Source: Candidatus Binatia bacterium
GTDB lineage: Bacteria > Desulfobacterota > Binatia > UBA1149 > JAJCZL01
NCBI GenBank assembly: GCA_028278325.1
Contig: JANQEO010000425.1
Span: forward strand, 1-64,000
DNA: 64,000 bases
Direction of reading: 5' to 3'
Shown here: positions 42,338-54,088 of the stretch, piece after piece
Layout of the letters: the number at the start of each line of letters is the position of its first letter
How positions within the stretch are numbered: the first letter of the stretch is position 1
Notes under the pieces: generated by a model
Told to the model about the DNA's origin: nothing
Seen by the model: only the letters and a program-made list of their open reading frames with translations
Database searches by the model: none
Translations under genes and position numbers: made by a program

Positions 42338-43744
42338 TCAGCTGTCCAGGACGAGATGATCGACGACAGCGTAGAGTTGTTTGAGGTTCCGGCACTCCTC
42401 GACCATGTCGCAGTGGTCTGAATACAGCGACATCTCGCTGTCGCCGAACCCCCATGTTGAGCGGTTCTCGGGGTTGAGCCAGATGACCTGCCTGGCCTTG
42501 GCCTTGATGTCCTGTAGCACCCAGGCGTTCGGGGCGTTGTAGTTGTTGCGGGCGTCCCCGAGGATGATCACCGTGGTTCGCTTGTCCACGGCCGATAGGT
42601 GGTCGCGGTGAAAGATGCGAAACGCCCTTCCGAAGTCGGAGTGAGCGTAGACGTTGACCACATCGCCGGTGACGGCCGACTGGATCGCGGTCTGGATATC
42701 GTTCTCTTTGAACAGGCCGGTGACCTCGGCCAGATCCGCAACGAATACGAAACTGCGCACCCGCGAGTACATGTCCTGGAGGTTGTGCACGAACTGGAGC
42801 ATGAAGCGCGAGACGTTGCGCACCGAATCCGAGATGTCGCAGAGAATGAGCACCTGGGGCTTCTCGCGGCGCCTCACGTCGTAGCGGATGCGAAACGGCA
42901 CCCCGCCGAACTCCATCGACAACCTCAGGGTCTTCTTTACATCGAGGCGGCCTCTCTTGGCCCTCTTGCGGCGGATCGCCATGGCGTTGCGCAGCCGCCT
43001 CGCCAGCGCGGCTATGGCTTCACGCATCTGGCGAATCTCGGTTGGTGACAGGTAGTAGAAGCTCTTTTCCAGAAGCCGGTTGAACTCTTTGGCCTGCTGC
43101 TCGACCTGATGCTCCTGCTGGTTCTCGAGCTCCAGCAACCCCTTGATCATCTCGCCCAGATCCCGGGTCCGCTGGTTCAAGTAATCCTTGAGGTCCTGAA
43201 CCTGTTGCTCGCTCATGCCCGCTTGTTGAGCGGCTTCGAGCAGGCGGCCCGTCTCGTTGGTAACCTCGCCCGCCCCTAGCGCCTCGACAGCGGCCCTCGT
43301 GGCTGCCGCGGTCGACATGCCGGTGGCAGGGCGTGCCTGCCCCGAGTCGATCAACTCACGGAGCATGCGTTCGAGTTCGCCGTGGTCCATCAGCACCAGC
43401 GCGCGCGCCAGTTCCGACATTCCGGGGTCCATCGAATCCACGATGTTTTCGAGATTCTCGAGGAAATCCTGAAGTTCCGACTCCCCCATCGCCTCAGCGG
43501 TAGGGGCAGCCAGCTCCTTGAGGAGGTCACTCAGTCCGGAAAAGAAGCTGTCGAAAAGGCGGTCGTAGGTGGGCAGGTCGACGCTTCGCTTGACCATGGC
43601 CGCCCTCAGCGTGTCTTTGAGAGCGTAGCGGTCGCTGAGGCCCGTCAGGCGGATGCCGCGAAAAGCGTCGAGGGTCTCGGCCGTCGACACCCTGACGCCG
43701 TTCCTGCGTAGGATGCCGGCGAACTCCAGGATACGGCGTTCCAT
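42338..43744 (-). CDS. CoxE-like von Willebrand factor A-domain protein
   Basis: 468 residues. The N-terminal helical region (LRRNGVRVSTAETLDAFRG) is typical of CoxE/VWA proteins. The VWA domain starts at ILCDISDSVRNVSRFMLQF with the MIDAS D-x-S-x-S, and the distal Asp is in ILGDARNNYN. Partner of the MoxR ATPase encoded upstream, separated by 21 nt. Such MoxR-VWA pairs act as chaperones in metal-cofactor insertion or enzyme activation. No obvious client gene is adjacent. Confidence 0.88.
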   Translation of the reverse strand: MERRILEFAGILRRNGVRVSTAETLDAFRGIRLTGLSDRYALKDTLRAAMVKRSVDLPTYDRLFDSFFSGLSDLLKELAAPTAEAMGESELQDFLENLENIVDSMDPGMSELARALVLMDHGELERMLRELIDSGQARPATGMSTAAATRAAVEALGAGEVTNETGRLLEAAQQAGMSEQQVQDLKDYLNQRTRDLGEMIKGLLELENQQEHQVEQQAKEFNRLLEKSFYYLSPTEIRQMREAIAALARRLRNAMAIRRKRAKRGRLDVKKTLRLSMEFGGVPFRIRYDVRRREKPQVLILCDISDSVRNVSRFMLQFVHNLQDMYSRVRSFVFVADLAEVTGLFKENDIQTAIQSAVTGDVVNVYAHSDFGRAFRIFHRDHLSAVDKRTTVIILGDARNNYNAPNAWVLQDIKAKARQVIWLNPENRSTWGFGDSEMSLYSDHCDMVEECRNLKQLYAVVDHLVLDS

Positions 43745-43765
43745 GGGTTGTGCAGACGTCTGCTT

Positions 43766-44764
43766 CTAGTGCAGCAGATCCTTGTCCGTTTCCGGCGCTT
43801 CCTGCTCGGCCTGTTCGCCGGCCGCTTGCGCTGCGCGCTTCTTGCCGAGGAAAGACTCGAGTTCTTTCTCGGCTTTGCGCAGGTCGCCTTCGTATTTGGC
43901 GATCGTCGACAGAGTGTCCTTGACGACTTCGTCGCCGAGATCCGAGACGTTCATCAGGGCCAGGGCCCGCGTCCAATCGAGGGTCTCGGATATGCTGGGA
44001 GCCTTCTTGAGGTCGAGAGTCCTGAGCTTTTGCACCACAGTGGTGACTTCCTTGGCCATCTCTGCGGCCACCTCGGGCACACGCACGCTCAGTATCTCTT
44101 CCTCGAGCTCCTGGCTCGGAAAATCGATGTAGAGATGCAGGCAGCGCCGCTTGAGTGCATCGGACATCTCGCGCGCGTTGTTACTGGTCAGCACGACAAT
44201 GGGAATCCGTTCGGCCGCAATGGTTCCGAGTTCGGGGATGGTCACCTGGAAGTCGCTGAGAATCTCGAGCAGGAAGGCCTCGAATTCATTGTCCGACTTA
44301 TCGATCTCGTCGATCAGGAGAACCGTCTGGCGGTCGGCGCGGATGGCCTGCAGCAGTGGCCTGGGCAGCACGAAGCGGTTGGAGAAGAATACGTCATCCT
44401 GTTCGGTCAAGCGGTCGACGGCTTCACTCAGGGTCTTGGTGCCTGCGGTGACCTCGCCTATCTTGTCTTTGAGGATCTGAGTGTAGAGGAGCTGCTTGGC
44501 ATACTCCCACTCGTACAATGCCTTGGCCTCGTCCAATCCTTCGTAACACTGTAAGCGGATGAAGTCGCTGCCGAGGCTCGCAGCCATCACCTTGGCAAGC
44601 TCCGTTTTTCCTACACCGGCCGGTCCTTCGACGAGCAAAGGCTTCCTGAGCTCGGTGGCGAGATAGACTACGGTGGCGATGTTGCGATCGCAGATGTAGC
44701 GCTGCTCGGCAAGCCGAGCGCGTACATCGTCGATCGAGGCATACAGTGGCGTATCAGAACTCAA
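43766..44764 (-). CDS. MoxR-family AAA+ ATPase
   Basis: 332 residues from TTG 44764, where GGAG lies 9 nt upstream. Walker A GPAGVGKTELAKV, Walker B VLLIDEIDKSDNEFEAF and the sensor/Arg region PIVVLTSNNAREM and ALKRRCLHLYIDFP are clear. MoxR ATPases remodel client proteins together with a VWA protein such as the next gene. The C-terminus is charged and Gln/Glu-rich. Cytoplasmic. Confidence 0.92.
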   Translation of the reverse strand: MSSDTPLYASIDDVRARLAEQRYICDRNIATVVYLATELRKPLLVEGPAGVGKTELAKVMAASLGSDFIRLQCYEGLDEAKALYEWEYAKQLLYTQILKDKIGEVTAGTKTLSEAVDRLTEQDDVFFSNRFVLPRPLLQAIRADRQTVLLIDEIDKSDNEFEAFLLEILSDFQVTIPELGTIAAERIPIVVLTSNNAREMSDALKRRCLHLYIDFPSQELEEEILSVRVPEVAAEMAKEVTTVVQKLRTLDLKKAPSISETLDWTRALALMNVSDLGDEVVKDTLSTIAKYEGDLRKAEKELESFLGKKRAAQAAGEQAEQEAPETDKDLLH

Positions 44765-44884
44765 CTAGCGTATCTCCGGTAAAGGCTCAGGGGTGAACGG
44801 AAACGCTAACACGCCGCCACAAGCAAGACAATTGAGCGATCCGCAAGTGGCCTTGCTCACCCGGATTGGATAAGAGATCCCACC

Positions 44885-45652
44885 GTGTGCACGCTCGCCG
44901 TGTATCGGGATGTCTCTCCCGCCTACCCTCTCATCATCGCGGCGAACCGCGACGAGTTCTACGCCCGAGATGCACTGGGGCCGTGTAGTTGGAGCGACCG
45001 CCCCTGGTTGATCGCGGGCCGTGATCTGCAGGCCGGTGGGACTTGGCTCGGCGTTCGCCGCCACCCTCGGATCTTAGCCGCAGGCATGTTGAACCGTAGA
45101 CCCGCCGGTGACGAGGCGGCGCCGGCGCCGGGCGAACTGTCGCGCGGCCAGCTTTGCTTGGACGTCTTGGAGCATGACGGCGTGACGCCGGCACTCGAGT
45201 CTCTGGACGATGCCGCGGTACGCGATTACGGGCCTTTCAACCTCATGTTGGCCGACCTCGAGCGTGCGGTGGTAGTCGATAACGCCGACGGCGTCAGGAT
45301 CACGGAACTGGAGACGGGCATGTCGGTTCTCACGAACCTCGACGTAAACGACCCCCGTTGTCCGCGCTTGGCTAACTCCGTGCCACGCTTCGAGTCCGTG
45401 CGCGACATGGTCGCAGCGCAAGCGTCATTGAGTGAGCTCGTGACTGGGCTCAAAGATGTGCTGGGCGATCATGACAACCGTATCGATCCCGATGACGACA
45501 GCCCGCTCTCGCGCCTGTGCGTACACACTCCTCACTACGGCACCAGATCTTCGTCGATACTGGTGATCGACGGCGACGCGGAACTGCACTACTTCCACGC
45601 CGACGGCCCGCCCTGCTCCAGCGACTTCGAAAGGGTTCAGGTCGGTTCCTGA
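44885..45652 (+). CDS. NRDE (TANGO2-type) family protein
   Basis: 255 residues from GTG 44885. Cys2 immediately after the initiator Met and the diagnostic IIAANRDEFYAR place it in the NRDE/TANGO2 family, which has an Ntn-hydrolase-like fold; eukaryotic TANGO2 is linked to haem or lipid handling, the bacterial role is unsettled. WLIAGRDLQAGGTWLGV is also conserved. It is the only plus-strand gene after 37.3 kb and overlaps the convergent pgsA by 16 nt. Confidence 0.88.
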   Translation: MCTLAVYRDVSPAYPLIIAANRDEFYARDALGPCSWSDRPWLIAGRDLQAGGTWLGVRRHPRILAAGMLNRRPAGDEAAPAPGELSRGQLCLDVLEHDGVTPALESLDDAAVRDYGPFNLMLADLERAVVVDNADGVRITELETGMSVLTNLDVNDPRCPRLANSVPRFESVRDMVAAQASLSELVTGLKDVLGDHDNRIDPDDDSPLSRLCVHTPHYGTRSSSILVIDGDAELHYFHADGPPCSSDFERVQVGS

Positions 45653-46191
45653 CTGGCCTGATAGAAGCGCAGCCCTTCTAACACGTATCCGGCACCCGAG
45701 ATGAGCGTCGCGGCACCCGTTGCGATGAAAACCGCTTGAAGGAAGGCGTCGGAGACCTCTAGCCACAAGGCCAGGTCGAACATGACCAGGCAGATGCTGA
45801 GCAACTGCAGAAAGGTCGTCAGCTTGCCCCAGATCGACGGCTTCATGGCCATCGATTGGCCCACTACCACGGCGGTCAGAATGAACCCGGTGAGAATCAC
45901 TACGTCACGCACGATGACCATGATCATCAGCCTCAGCGGAACTTCGCCGAGGATGCCGAGGGCAATGAATGACGCCAGAACCAGCAGTTTGTCGGCCAGG
46001 GGATCGAGATGGGCCCCGAGCTCGGTTCGGGAGTTGGTCAGGCGGGCCACCGCGCCGTCAACCGCGTCGGTCACGCCGGCGAGTATGAAGACCAAGAGTG
46101 CCGCCTCGTAGAGTGCGTCGACCAGAAGGTTCAGGAACAGGGGCACCGCGAGGATGCGCATCAGGGTCAAGGAGTTCGGAACGTTGAGCAT
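45637..46191 (-). CDS. pgsA: CDP-diacylglycerol-glycerol-3-phosphate 3-phosphatidyltransferase
   Basis: 184 residues. The CDP-alcohol phosphotransferase motif D-G-x2-A-R-x8-G-x3-D-x3-D is present in full (DAVDGAVARL continuing to GAHLDPLADK). N-terminus MLNVPNSLTLMRILAVPLFL is typical of PgsA, which makes phosphatidylglycerol-phosphate in the inner membrane. Several membrane helices. A related CDP-alcohol transferase is possible. Confidence 0.87.
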   Translation of the reverse strand: MLNVPNSLTLMRILAVPLFLNLLVDALYEAALLVFILAGVTDAVDGAVARLTNSRTELGAHLDPLADKLLVLASFIALGILGEVPLRLMIMVIVRDVVILTGFILTAVVVGQSMAMKPSIWGKLTTFLQLLSICLVMFDLALWLEVSDAFLQAVFIATGAATLISGAGYVLEGLRFYQASQEPT

Positions 46192-46198
46192 TCTCGTC

Positions 46199-47350
46199 CT
46201 AGCTGAGAAGCCTGTGATCGTTCGATCCAGCCAGCATTTCCCTCAATCTGCCTGCACGCCTCGGCGTCATCCTTACCACCAGGCGCAAACGCGTGTCCTC
46301 GGCGACCTCGTCTAGCACTCGCGCGTTGTTAAACAACCATGCGCGGGTCCGCCCGTCACTTTGCGGGATCTCCACGACCAGTCTGTCTTCGGCGCTGGTG
46401 ATGTTGGCCTCGATCCGGCGAAGCAGCTCCTCGGTCCCCTCGCCCGTCTTAGCGGATACCCGCAAGCCGGACGGCGCACCCAGGAAGTCACCGCCGATGT
46501 CCCACTTATTATAGACCAGCACGCAGGGTGTGTCGGCTGCCCCCAATTCCGTCAACAGGGCCTCGACGACGTCGATATGGCGCTGACAGTGAGGATAGGA
46601 GGAATCGACGACGTGGAGAATGAAATCGGCGTCGACGACGTGCTCCAGCGTGCCCTTGAACGCCTCAACCAGCTCGTGGGGCAACTTGGAGATGAAGCCG
46701 ACCGTGTCGACCAGCATCGCAACCGTTCCCTCCGGAAGTTCCAGGCGCCTGACCGTGGAGTCGAGCGTGGCGAACATCTGGCCGGCGACGAGCATGCCCG
46801 AGCCGGTCAGCCTGTTCATTAGCGAGGACTTGCCGGCGTTGGTGTAGCCGACCAGCGCAACGCTCGGGTACGGAACCGCATCACGCTCACGGCGGTTGAG
46901 CCGGCGGGTGCGCTCGATCTCGCGCAACCGTTTGTGTAAGCGGCCGATCTTCGTGCGCACCTGGCGCCGGTCGACTTCGAGCTGAGTCTCACCCGGGCCT
47001 CGTGTGCCTACGCCGCCGCCGAGCCTGGAGAGGTGGGTCCACTGGCGGGTCAGACGGGGCAACAAGTACTCGAGCTGAGCCAACTCCACCTGCAGTTTGC
47101 CTGCGCGGGTACGTGCGCGCTGGGCGAAGATGTCGAGGATCAGCTGGCTGCGGTCGAGGACCTTGATGCCGACGGCCTTTTCGAGATTGCCGCGCTGGGC
47201 GGGAGTGAGCGGGTCGTCGAAGATGACAACATCGGCCCTGCTGCTGCGCACGAGTTCCTGCAACTCCTCGACCTTGCCACGCCCGATGCGTGTTGCCGGT
47301 GAGGTGCGCTTGAGCGTCTGCGACAGGCGGCCGACGATTTCTACGTCCAC
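46199..47350 (-). CDS. hflX: GTPase HflX
   Basis: 383 residues from GTG 47350. Ribosome-associated GTPase that splits stalled ribosomes. N-terminal glycine-rich region [14 protein letters not shown], the linker [19 protein letters not shown] that identifies HflX, and the G domain with [26 protein letters not shown] and VYNKWD. The conserved first strand of the N-terminal domain appears upstream of this GTG in the same frame ([20 protein letters not shown]), reaching back into the end of dnaE, but no ATG, GTG or TTG occurs there. The true start is therefore uncertain. Confidence 0.9.
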   Translation of the reverse strand: MDVEIVGRLSQTLKRTSPATRIGRGKVEELQELVRSSRADVVIFDDPLTPAQRGNLEKAVGIKVLDRSQLILDIFAQRARTRAGKLQVELAQLEYLLPRLTRQWTHLSRLGGGVGTRGPGETQLEVDRRQVRTKIGRLHKRLREIERTRRLNRRERDAVPYPSVALVGYTNAGKSSLMNRLTGSGMLVAGQMFATLDSTVRRLELPEGTVAMLVDTVGFISKLPHELVEAFKGTLEHVVDADFILHVVDSSYPHCQRHIDVVEALLTELGAADTPCVLVYNKWDIGGDFLGAPSGLRVSAKTGEGTEELLRRIEANITSAEDRLVVEIPQSDGRTRAWLFNNARVLDEVAEDTRLRLVVRMTPRRAGRLREMLAGSNDHRLLS

Positions 47351-47454
47351 CGCCTCGGACAGCAGAGCCAGTTCGTCCAGAGAGTCGACGGCTTCGCTAC
47401 CGTCGGTGCCGGCCCATACCAGGACAGCCGACTCAGTGGGTCTACGAGAACGGT

Positions 47455-50400
47455 CTAGCGTAAGGTCGCGCTCCCGGGGCCCAGCAAGGTCTCGACGACG
47501 GCGAAGAACCCGTCGGTAGGATCTATGCTCAGCTCCTTGCTCAATTCGATCATGGTTTCGCTCTCACCGTCCTTCTTCACGTGCAGGCAGGGGCGGCAGC
47601 TTCCCGGGAAGCGTAGCAGGGCCTCCTCGAGATCTCGCACTATGCGCGAAGCGTCGTAGTCTCCTGAATTGAGCCACAGATCCACGAATCTGGCCTGACG
47701 GCGGCGCGCCTCTACGAGCGGAATGATATCATCGGCGATGATCTGAGGCTTGCGCGTGAAATCGGGCCCGCGATCGTTGCCGCCATCCTCACTGTCGCCG
47801 GCCCTGCCGATCCCGGCCTCCCCGAGCTCGAGCTTTCCCGTAACCAGGACCGGCTCGCGTTTGACGATCACGGCCTCGCACTTCTTGTAGGTCTCGGGCC
47901 AGGCGATGACTTCGACCACGCCGTCGCGGTCTTCCAGGTTGAAGGTCGCGTAGCGGTCGCCCTTGCGGCTGTTCTTGCGGCGTAACGTGTTGGTCACGCC
48001 GGCCACTTTGACGTTGTCCTGATCCCTCTTGCTTCCGAGATCCGCCGTAGTGCCGGCCGTCAGGAACTCCAAGTCGGTCGTGTAGCTGTCCAGGGGGTGT
48101 CCTGAGATGTAGAAGCCGACCACCTCGTGCTCGGCCTCCAGGCGCGCGGCGTCGTCCAGCTCGTCGACTTCCGGCAAAGACTCTTCTTTCTCGCTCTCGG
48201 TCTTGGAAGCGCCGAACAGCCCGATTTGTCCGGAATCCCTGTCGCGCAGTACACGCTGGGCCCATGCGATGGCGGAATCCAGGCCGGCCATGAGGCGTGC
48301 GCGTGACGGCTCTATGCTGTCGAAGGCGCCGCTCTTGATAAGGCTCTCTATCAGGCGCCTGTTTACCTGGCCGGCGCTCGCGCGCAGACAGAAGTCGGCT
48401 AGGGACTTGAAGGGCCCCTCCTCGCGCGCCTCGGCAACGACCTCGATCGCTTTCTCCCCTACACCCTTGACGGCAGCGAGTCCGAAGCGGATGCCTTCAT
48501 CGCATACCGTGAAGCCGGCTTCGCTGCTGTTCACGCAAGGAGGAAGGATGTGAATTCCTCGCTGACGACAATCCCCGAGGTTCTTGATGGTGCGGTCGGT
48601 GTCGCCCATCTCCATGGACAGCAGAGCGGCCATGAACTGCCTCGGGTAGTGAGTCTTGAGGTATGCGGTCTGGTAGGAGATCAGAGCATAGGCTGCCGAG
48701 TGGGACTTGTTGAAGCCGTATGCGGCGAAGGTCTCCATTTGCTGGAAGATCTGCTCGGCATCCGCCGCCGAATGGCCGAGCCCTGCAGCACCGTCGATGA
48801 AGCGTTTCTTCTCGACGGCCATGGCCTCGGCCTTCTTCTTTCCCATCGCGCGTCGCAGGTTGTCGGCGTCGCCGAGGGAGTAGCCGGCGTATACCTGAGC
48901 GATCTGCATGACCTGCTCCTGGTATACGATGACGCCCCAGGTCTCGCTGAGTATGCTGCGCAGGGTCTCATCGGGATAGCGGATCGTCTCCTTGCCGTCA
49001 CGGCGCTTGATGTACTGCTCGACCATGCCGCTATCGAGAGGCCCGGGACGGAACAGAGCCAGAACCGCGATGAGATCTTCGAAGGTCTTGGCCTTGAGTT
49101 GTGTGAGCAGCTTGCGCATCCCGCCGCTCTCCATCTGGAAGATTCCAACGGTGTCGGCGCGTGTGACGGTTCTGTAGACCATGGGATCATCGAGGGGCAG
49201 GCTCGATAGGTCGATCTCGTCGCCGGTGGTCTCGCGAATCAGCCGCAACGTGTGATCGAGCAGCGTCAGGGTCTTGAGGCCCAGGAAGTCGAACTTGATC
49301 AGGCCGATCGCTTCGATGTCGGGTCCGGCGAACTGGGTCATCACCGCGCCCTCTTTGTCGACGAACAAGGGAACGTCATCGACGAGGGGTCGGGCGGATA
49401 TCACCAAGCCGGCGGCGTGCTTGGAGACATGGCGAGCCAAGCCCTCGAGCTTCAGGGCGTACTCGAAGAGCTTGCCCTCGCGCTCTCCTGAGTCGCGGAC
49501 CTGGCGCAGCCGCGGCTCCATCTTGAGAGCCTCTTGCAGCGGGAAGTCACGCCCCTGCTTGGGCGCCGGATAGAGCTTACAGATGCGGTCGGTCTCGGCG
49601 AAGCTGAAGTCCAAGGCCCTTCCCACGTCGCGGAGGGCCGCCTTCCCCTTGAGAGTCCCGAAAGTGATGATGTGCGCGACGCGGTCCTGGCCGTATTTCT
49701 CTCTTACGTAGTCGAGCACTTCCTCGCGGCGCTCGTAGCAGAAGTCCACGTCGATGTCGGGCATCGACTTGCGCTCGGGGTTCAGAAAACGCTCGAAGAG
49801 GAGATTGTAAGGGATGGGGTCGATGTCGGTGATGTTGAGCGCGTATGAAGCCAGGCTGCCCGCCGCCGATCCGCGTCCCGGACCCACGGGGATTCCCTTG
49901 TGCTTGGCCCAGTTTATGAAGTCGGCGACGATCAAGAAGTAGCCTGAGAAGCCCATCTGCTCGATCATCGAGATCTCTGAAACCAGCCTCTCCCGGTATG
50001 CTGCTTCGTCGACCTCGAGCCCCCGGGCTCGGAATTGCTCGAACCTGGCCTCCAGCCCTTTCTTCGCTTCTCTGGCCAGTTGCTCGTCCAGGGTGATGCC
50101 GTGGTCGGTTGCGTAGACGGGGAACTGGTAGCGGCCGAAGCTCAGTTCCAGATTGCATCGCTCGGCGATCTCGACGCTCGTGGCCACGGCGCCCGGTGCA
50201 TCGGCGAAGGCGGCCTCCATTTCCGCTGGACCCTTGACGTAGAGTTGATCGGTGTCGAAGTGCCAGCGGGATTCGTCGTTGATGCTCTTGCCGGTCTGGA
50301 CACAGAGCAGCACTTCGTGAGCGTGGTGATCGTCGTGTTCCAGGTAGTGACAGTCATTCGTGGCGACAAGCGGAATGCCCATTTCTTTCGAGGTGGGAAT

Positions 50401-50979
50401 GAGAAACTCGTTCACACCTTTCTGGGCTTCTATGTGGTTGTCCTGGATCTCCAGGTAGTAGCGGTCACCGAAGATCGACTCGTACTCGGCGATGATCTCC
50501 CGAGCACGCTCATAGCGTTTCGCCGCGATCGCGACGGCCACCTCCCCGGAGAGACAGCCGCTGAGGCAGATCAGCCCTGAGTTGAATTCGCGGAGCAGTT
50601 CCTTGTCGATGCGGGGCTTGTAGTAGAAGCCGTCCAGATAGGCCTGGGAGACCAGCTTGCTGAGGTTCCTGTAGCCGTCGAGGTTGGATGCGAGCAGGAT
50701 CAGGTGGTTGTTGCCGCCCGTTTCGTAGTCGTCGCTGGCTACGGGCGAGCGATCCAGGCGGCTACGCGGCGCGATGTACACCTCGCAGCCGATGATGGGC
50801 TTGATGTTGTTGGCCTCGGCCGACCGATAGAAGTCGATCGCCCCGAACATGTTGCCGTGGTCGGTAATCGCGGCTGCCGTCATGCCCCCTTTGGCAAGCT
50901 TGGGCATGAGCCGTGTGATCTTGTTCGCGCCGTCTAGAAGGCTGTACTGCGTATGTAGATGAAGGTGTACGTAGCTCAA
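47455..50979 (-). CDS. dnaE: DNA polymerase III subunit alpha
   Basis: 1174 residues from TTG 50979. Replicative polymerase. The PHP domain starts [19 protein letters not shown]; the palm holds [15 protein letters not shown] and PDIDVDFC with the catalytic Asp pair; the helix-hairpin-helix and OB-fold ([18 protein letters not shown]) follow. DnaE1 type, length typical. The start lies 13 nt after guaA, where the tandem sequence TAGGCAGGTAGGCAGG precedes the TTG and may serve as ribosome binding site. Confidence 0.95.
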   Translation of the reverse strand: MSYVHLHLHTQYSLLDGANKITRLMPKLAKGGMTAAAITDHGNMFGAIDFYRSAEANNIKPIIGCEVYIAPRSRLDRSPVASDDYETGGNNHLILLASNLDGYRNLSKLVSQAYLDGFYYKPRIDKELLREFNSGLICLSGCLSGEVAVAIAAKRYERAREIIAEYESIFGDRYYLEIQDNHIEAQKGVNEFLIPTSKEMGIPLVATNDCHYLEHDDHHAHEVLLCVQTGKSINDESRWHFDTDQLYVKGPAEMEAAFADAPGAVATSVEIAERCNLELSFGRYQFPVYATDHGITLDEQLAREAKKGLEARFEQFRARGLEVDEAAYRERLVSEISMIEQMGFSGYFLIVADFINWAKHKGIPVGPGRGSAAGSLASYALNITDIDPIPYNLLFERFLNPERKSMPDIDVDFCYERREEVLDYVREKYGQDRVAHIITFGTLKGKAALRDVGRALDFSFAETDRICKLYPAPKQGRDFPLQEALKMEPRLRQVRDSGEREGKLFEYALKLEGLARHVSKHAAGLVISARPLVDDVPLFVDKEGAVMTQFAGPDIEAIGLIKFDFLGLKTLTLLDHTLRLIRETTGDEIDLSSLPLDDPMVYRTVTRADTVGIFQMESGGMRKLLTQLKAKTFEDLIAVLALFRPGPLDSGMVEQYIKRRDGKETIRYPDETLRSILSETWGVIVYQEQVMQIAQVYAGYSLGDADNLRRAMGKKKAEAMAVEKKRFIDGAAGLGHSAADAEQIFQQMETFAAYGFNKSHSAAYALISYQTAYLKTHYPRQFMAALLSMEMGDTDRTIKNLGDCRQRGIHILPPCVNSSEAGFTVCDEGIRFGLAAVKGVGEKAIEVVAEAREEGPFKSLADFCLRASAGQVNRRLIESLIKSGAFDSIEPSRARLMAGLDSAIAWAQRVLRDRDSGQIGLFGASKTESEKEESLPEVDELDDAARLEAEHEVVGFYISGHPLDSYTTDLEFLTAGTTADLGSKRDQDNVKVAGVTNTLRRKNSRKGDRYATFNLEDRDGVVEVIAWPETYKKCEAVIVKREPVLVTGKLELGEAGIGRAGDSEDGGNDRGPDFTRKPQIIADDIIPLVEARRRQARFVDLWLNSGDYDASRIVRDLEEALLRFPGSCRPCLHVKKDGESETMIELSKELSIDPTDGFFAVVETLLGPGSATLR

Positions 50980-50992
50980 CCTGCCTACCTGC

Positions 50993-52543
50993 CTACTCCC
51001 ACTCCACCGTCGCCGGAGGCTTGGAGGATACGTCGTACGCGATGCGATTCACACCCTGGACTTCGTTGCTGATCCTGGAAGAAACCCGGGCCAGCACTTC
51101 CTGGGGGAAGCGGTACCAGTCTGCTGTCATACCGTCTTGGCTCACCACGGCTCGCAGGGCGATTACTCTGTCATACGTTCGGTCGTCGCCCTGCACCCCC
51201 ACGGTGCGTATGGGCAGCAGGACGGCGAAGGCTTGCCAGATCTCATCGTAGATGCCGGCACGGTGAAGCTCCTCGATGTAGATGGCGTCGGCCTCTCTGA
51301 GAATGTCGAGATCCTCGCGGTTGACGTCGCCGAGCACCCTGACCGCCAAGCCCGGCCCCGGGAATGGGTGCCGCCTGATGAAGTCCCTCGGCAATTCAAG
51401 CAGTTCACCGACAGCTCTAACTTCATCCTTGAACAACTCGCGTAACGGCTCGACCAACTCGAGCTTCATCTTCTCCGGGAGTCCGCCCACGTTGTGGTGG
51501 CTCTTGATGGTCGAGGACGGACCCCTGACCGACACCGATTCGATGACGTCGGGATACAGGGTCCCCTGGGCCAGGAAACGGGCCTTTCCCCGGGTCGCGT
51601 CGGATTCGTGGGCCGCTTCTTCGAAGACCTCGATGAAGGTGCGTCCGATGATCTTGCGTTTTCGCTCCGGGTCCACGACCCCGGCCAGAGCGTCGAGAAA
51701 ACGGTCGGAAGCATCGACGTAGAGGAGATCGGTCTTGAAGTAACTGCCCAGAGCGTCGCGGACCTGTTCGCCTTCGTCCTTGCGCAGCAGGCCGTTGTTG
51801 ACGAAGACCCCGGTGAGTTGTCCGGGCACGGCCCTCTCGAGCAATGCCGCGGTCACGGTGGAATCCACTCCTCCGCTGATGCCGCAGATCACGTGGCCGT
51901 CACCGACCTGATCCCGGACTTTGGCGATGGCCGTGTCCAGGAAGCTGTCCATCGTCCAATCGGCCTGGAGACCGCAGATCCGGAAGAGGAAATTGTCTAG
52001 GATCTGACGACCCCGGTCGGTGTGCACGACCTCGGGATGGAACTGCAGAGTGTAGAGGTTCCGTCGCCTGTCCCGCATCGCCGCGAAGGGAGAGTTGTGA
52101 CTGCTCGCGATCACCTCCCAGTCGCTGGGCGGCGTCGAGAGCTTGTCACCATGACTCATCCACACGACTGTCGCTGTGCCGGCATCGAAGCCGTAGAAGA
52201 GATCCTCAGTGCTGCTTACGGTCAGATCCGCGCGCCCGTACTCGCGTTTGCTCGCCGGATCCACCCGCCCGCCGGCGGCGGTAGCCGCGACACACATCCC
52301 GTAGCAGATGCCGAGAGTCGGGACGCCCAATCCCGAATCGAGCGCTGCTTCGCAGGGCATTGGGGCGTCGTCGTCGTAGACGCTGGCCGGGCTACCGGAA
52401 AGGACTACCGCCGCAGGCTCCATGGCGCGCAGCTTGTCCTCGGAAATACTGAAGGGATGGATCTCGCAGTACACGCCTGCTTCGCGAATGCGTCGAGCGA
52501 TGAGCTGCGTGTACTGGCTGCCGAAGTCGAGGATGACAACCAT
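50993..52543 (-). CDS. guaA: GMP synthase (glutamine-hydrolysing)
   Basis: 516 residues from ATG 52543 (TTG two codons upstream is also in frame). Converts XMP to GMP using glutamine and ATP. Class I glutaminase domain: LDFGSQYTQLIARRIRE, catalytic Cys in TLGICYGMCVAATAAGG, His-Glu in LQFHPEVVHT. ATP pyrophosphatase P-loop: CGISGGVDSTVTAALLERA. C-terminal dimerisation domain ends NRIAYDVSSKPPATVEWE. Directly after guaB, the usual purine pair. Confidence 0.95.
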   Translation of the reverse strand: MVVILDFGSQYTQLIARRIREAGVYCEIHPFSISEDKLRAMEPAAVVLSGSPASVYDDDAPMPCEAALDSGLGVPTLGICYGMCVAATAAGGRVDPASKREYGRADLTVSSTEDLFYGFDAGTATVVWMSHGDKLSTPPSDWEVIASSHNSPFAAMRDRRRNLYTLQFHPEVVHTDRGRQILDNFLFRICGLQADWTMDSFLDTAIAKVRDQVGDGHVICGISGGVDSTVTAALLERAVPGQLTGVFVNNGLLRKDEGEQVRDALGSYFKTDLLYVDASDRFLDALAGVVDPERKRKIIGRTFIEVFEEAAHESDATRGKARFLAQGTLYPDVIESVSVRGPSSTIKSHHNVGGLPEKMKLELVEPLRELFKDEVRAVGELLELPRDFIRRHPFPGPGLAVRVLGDVNREDLDILREADAIYIEELHRAGIYDEIWQAFAVLLPIRTVGVQGDDRTYDRVIALRAVVSQDGMTADWYRFPQEVLARVSSRISNEVQGVNRIAYDVSSKPPATVEWE

Positions 52544-52557
52544 GCTCAAAGGTCTGT

Positions 52558-54058
<1,501 letters not shown>

Positions 54059-54088
54059 GAAATCCCGTGCGCAGTGTCGACGGGCGCG

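Noticed and set aside
42338-44764. MoxR-VWA pair as a ternary defence system
   Set aside because: Such pairs are common cofactor-insertion chaperones, and no nuclease, effector or other defence gene is next to them.
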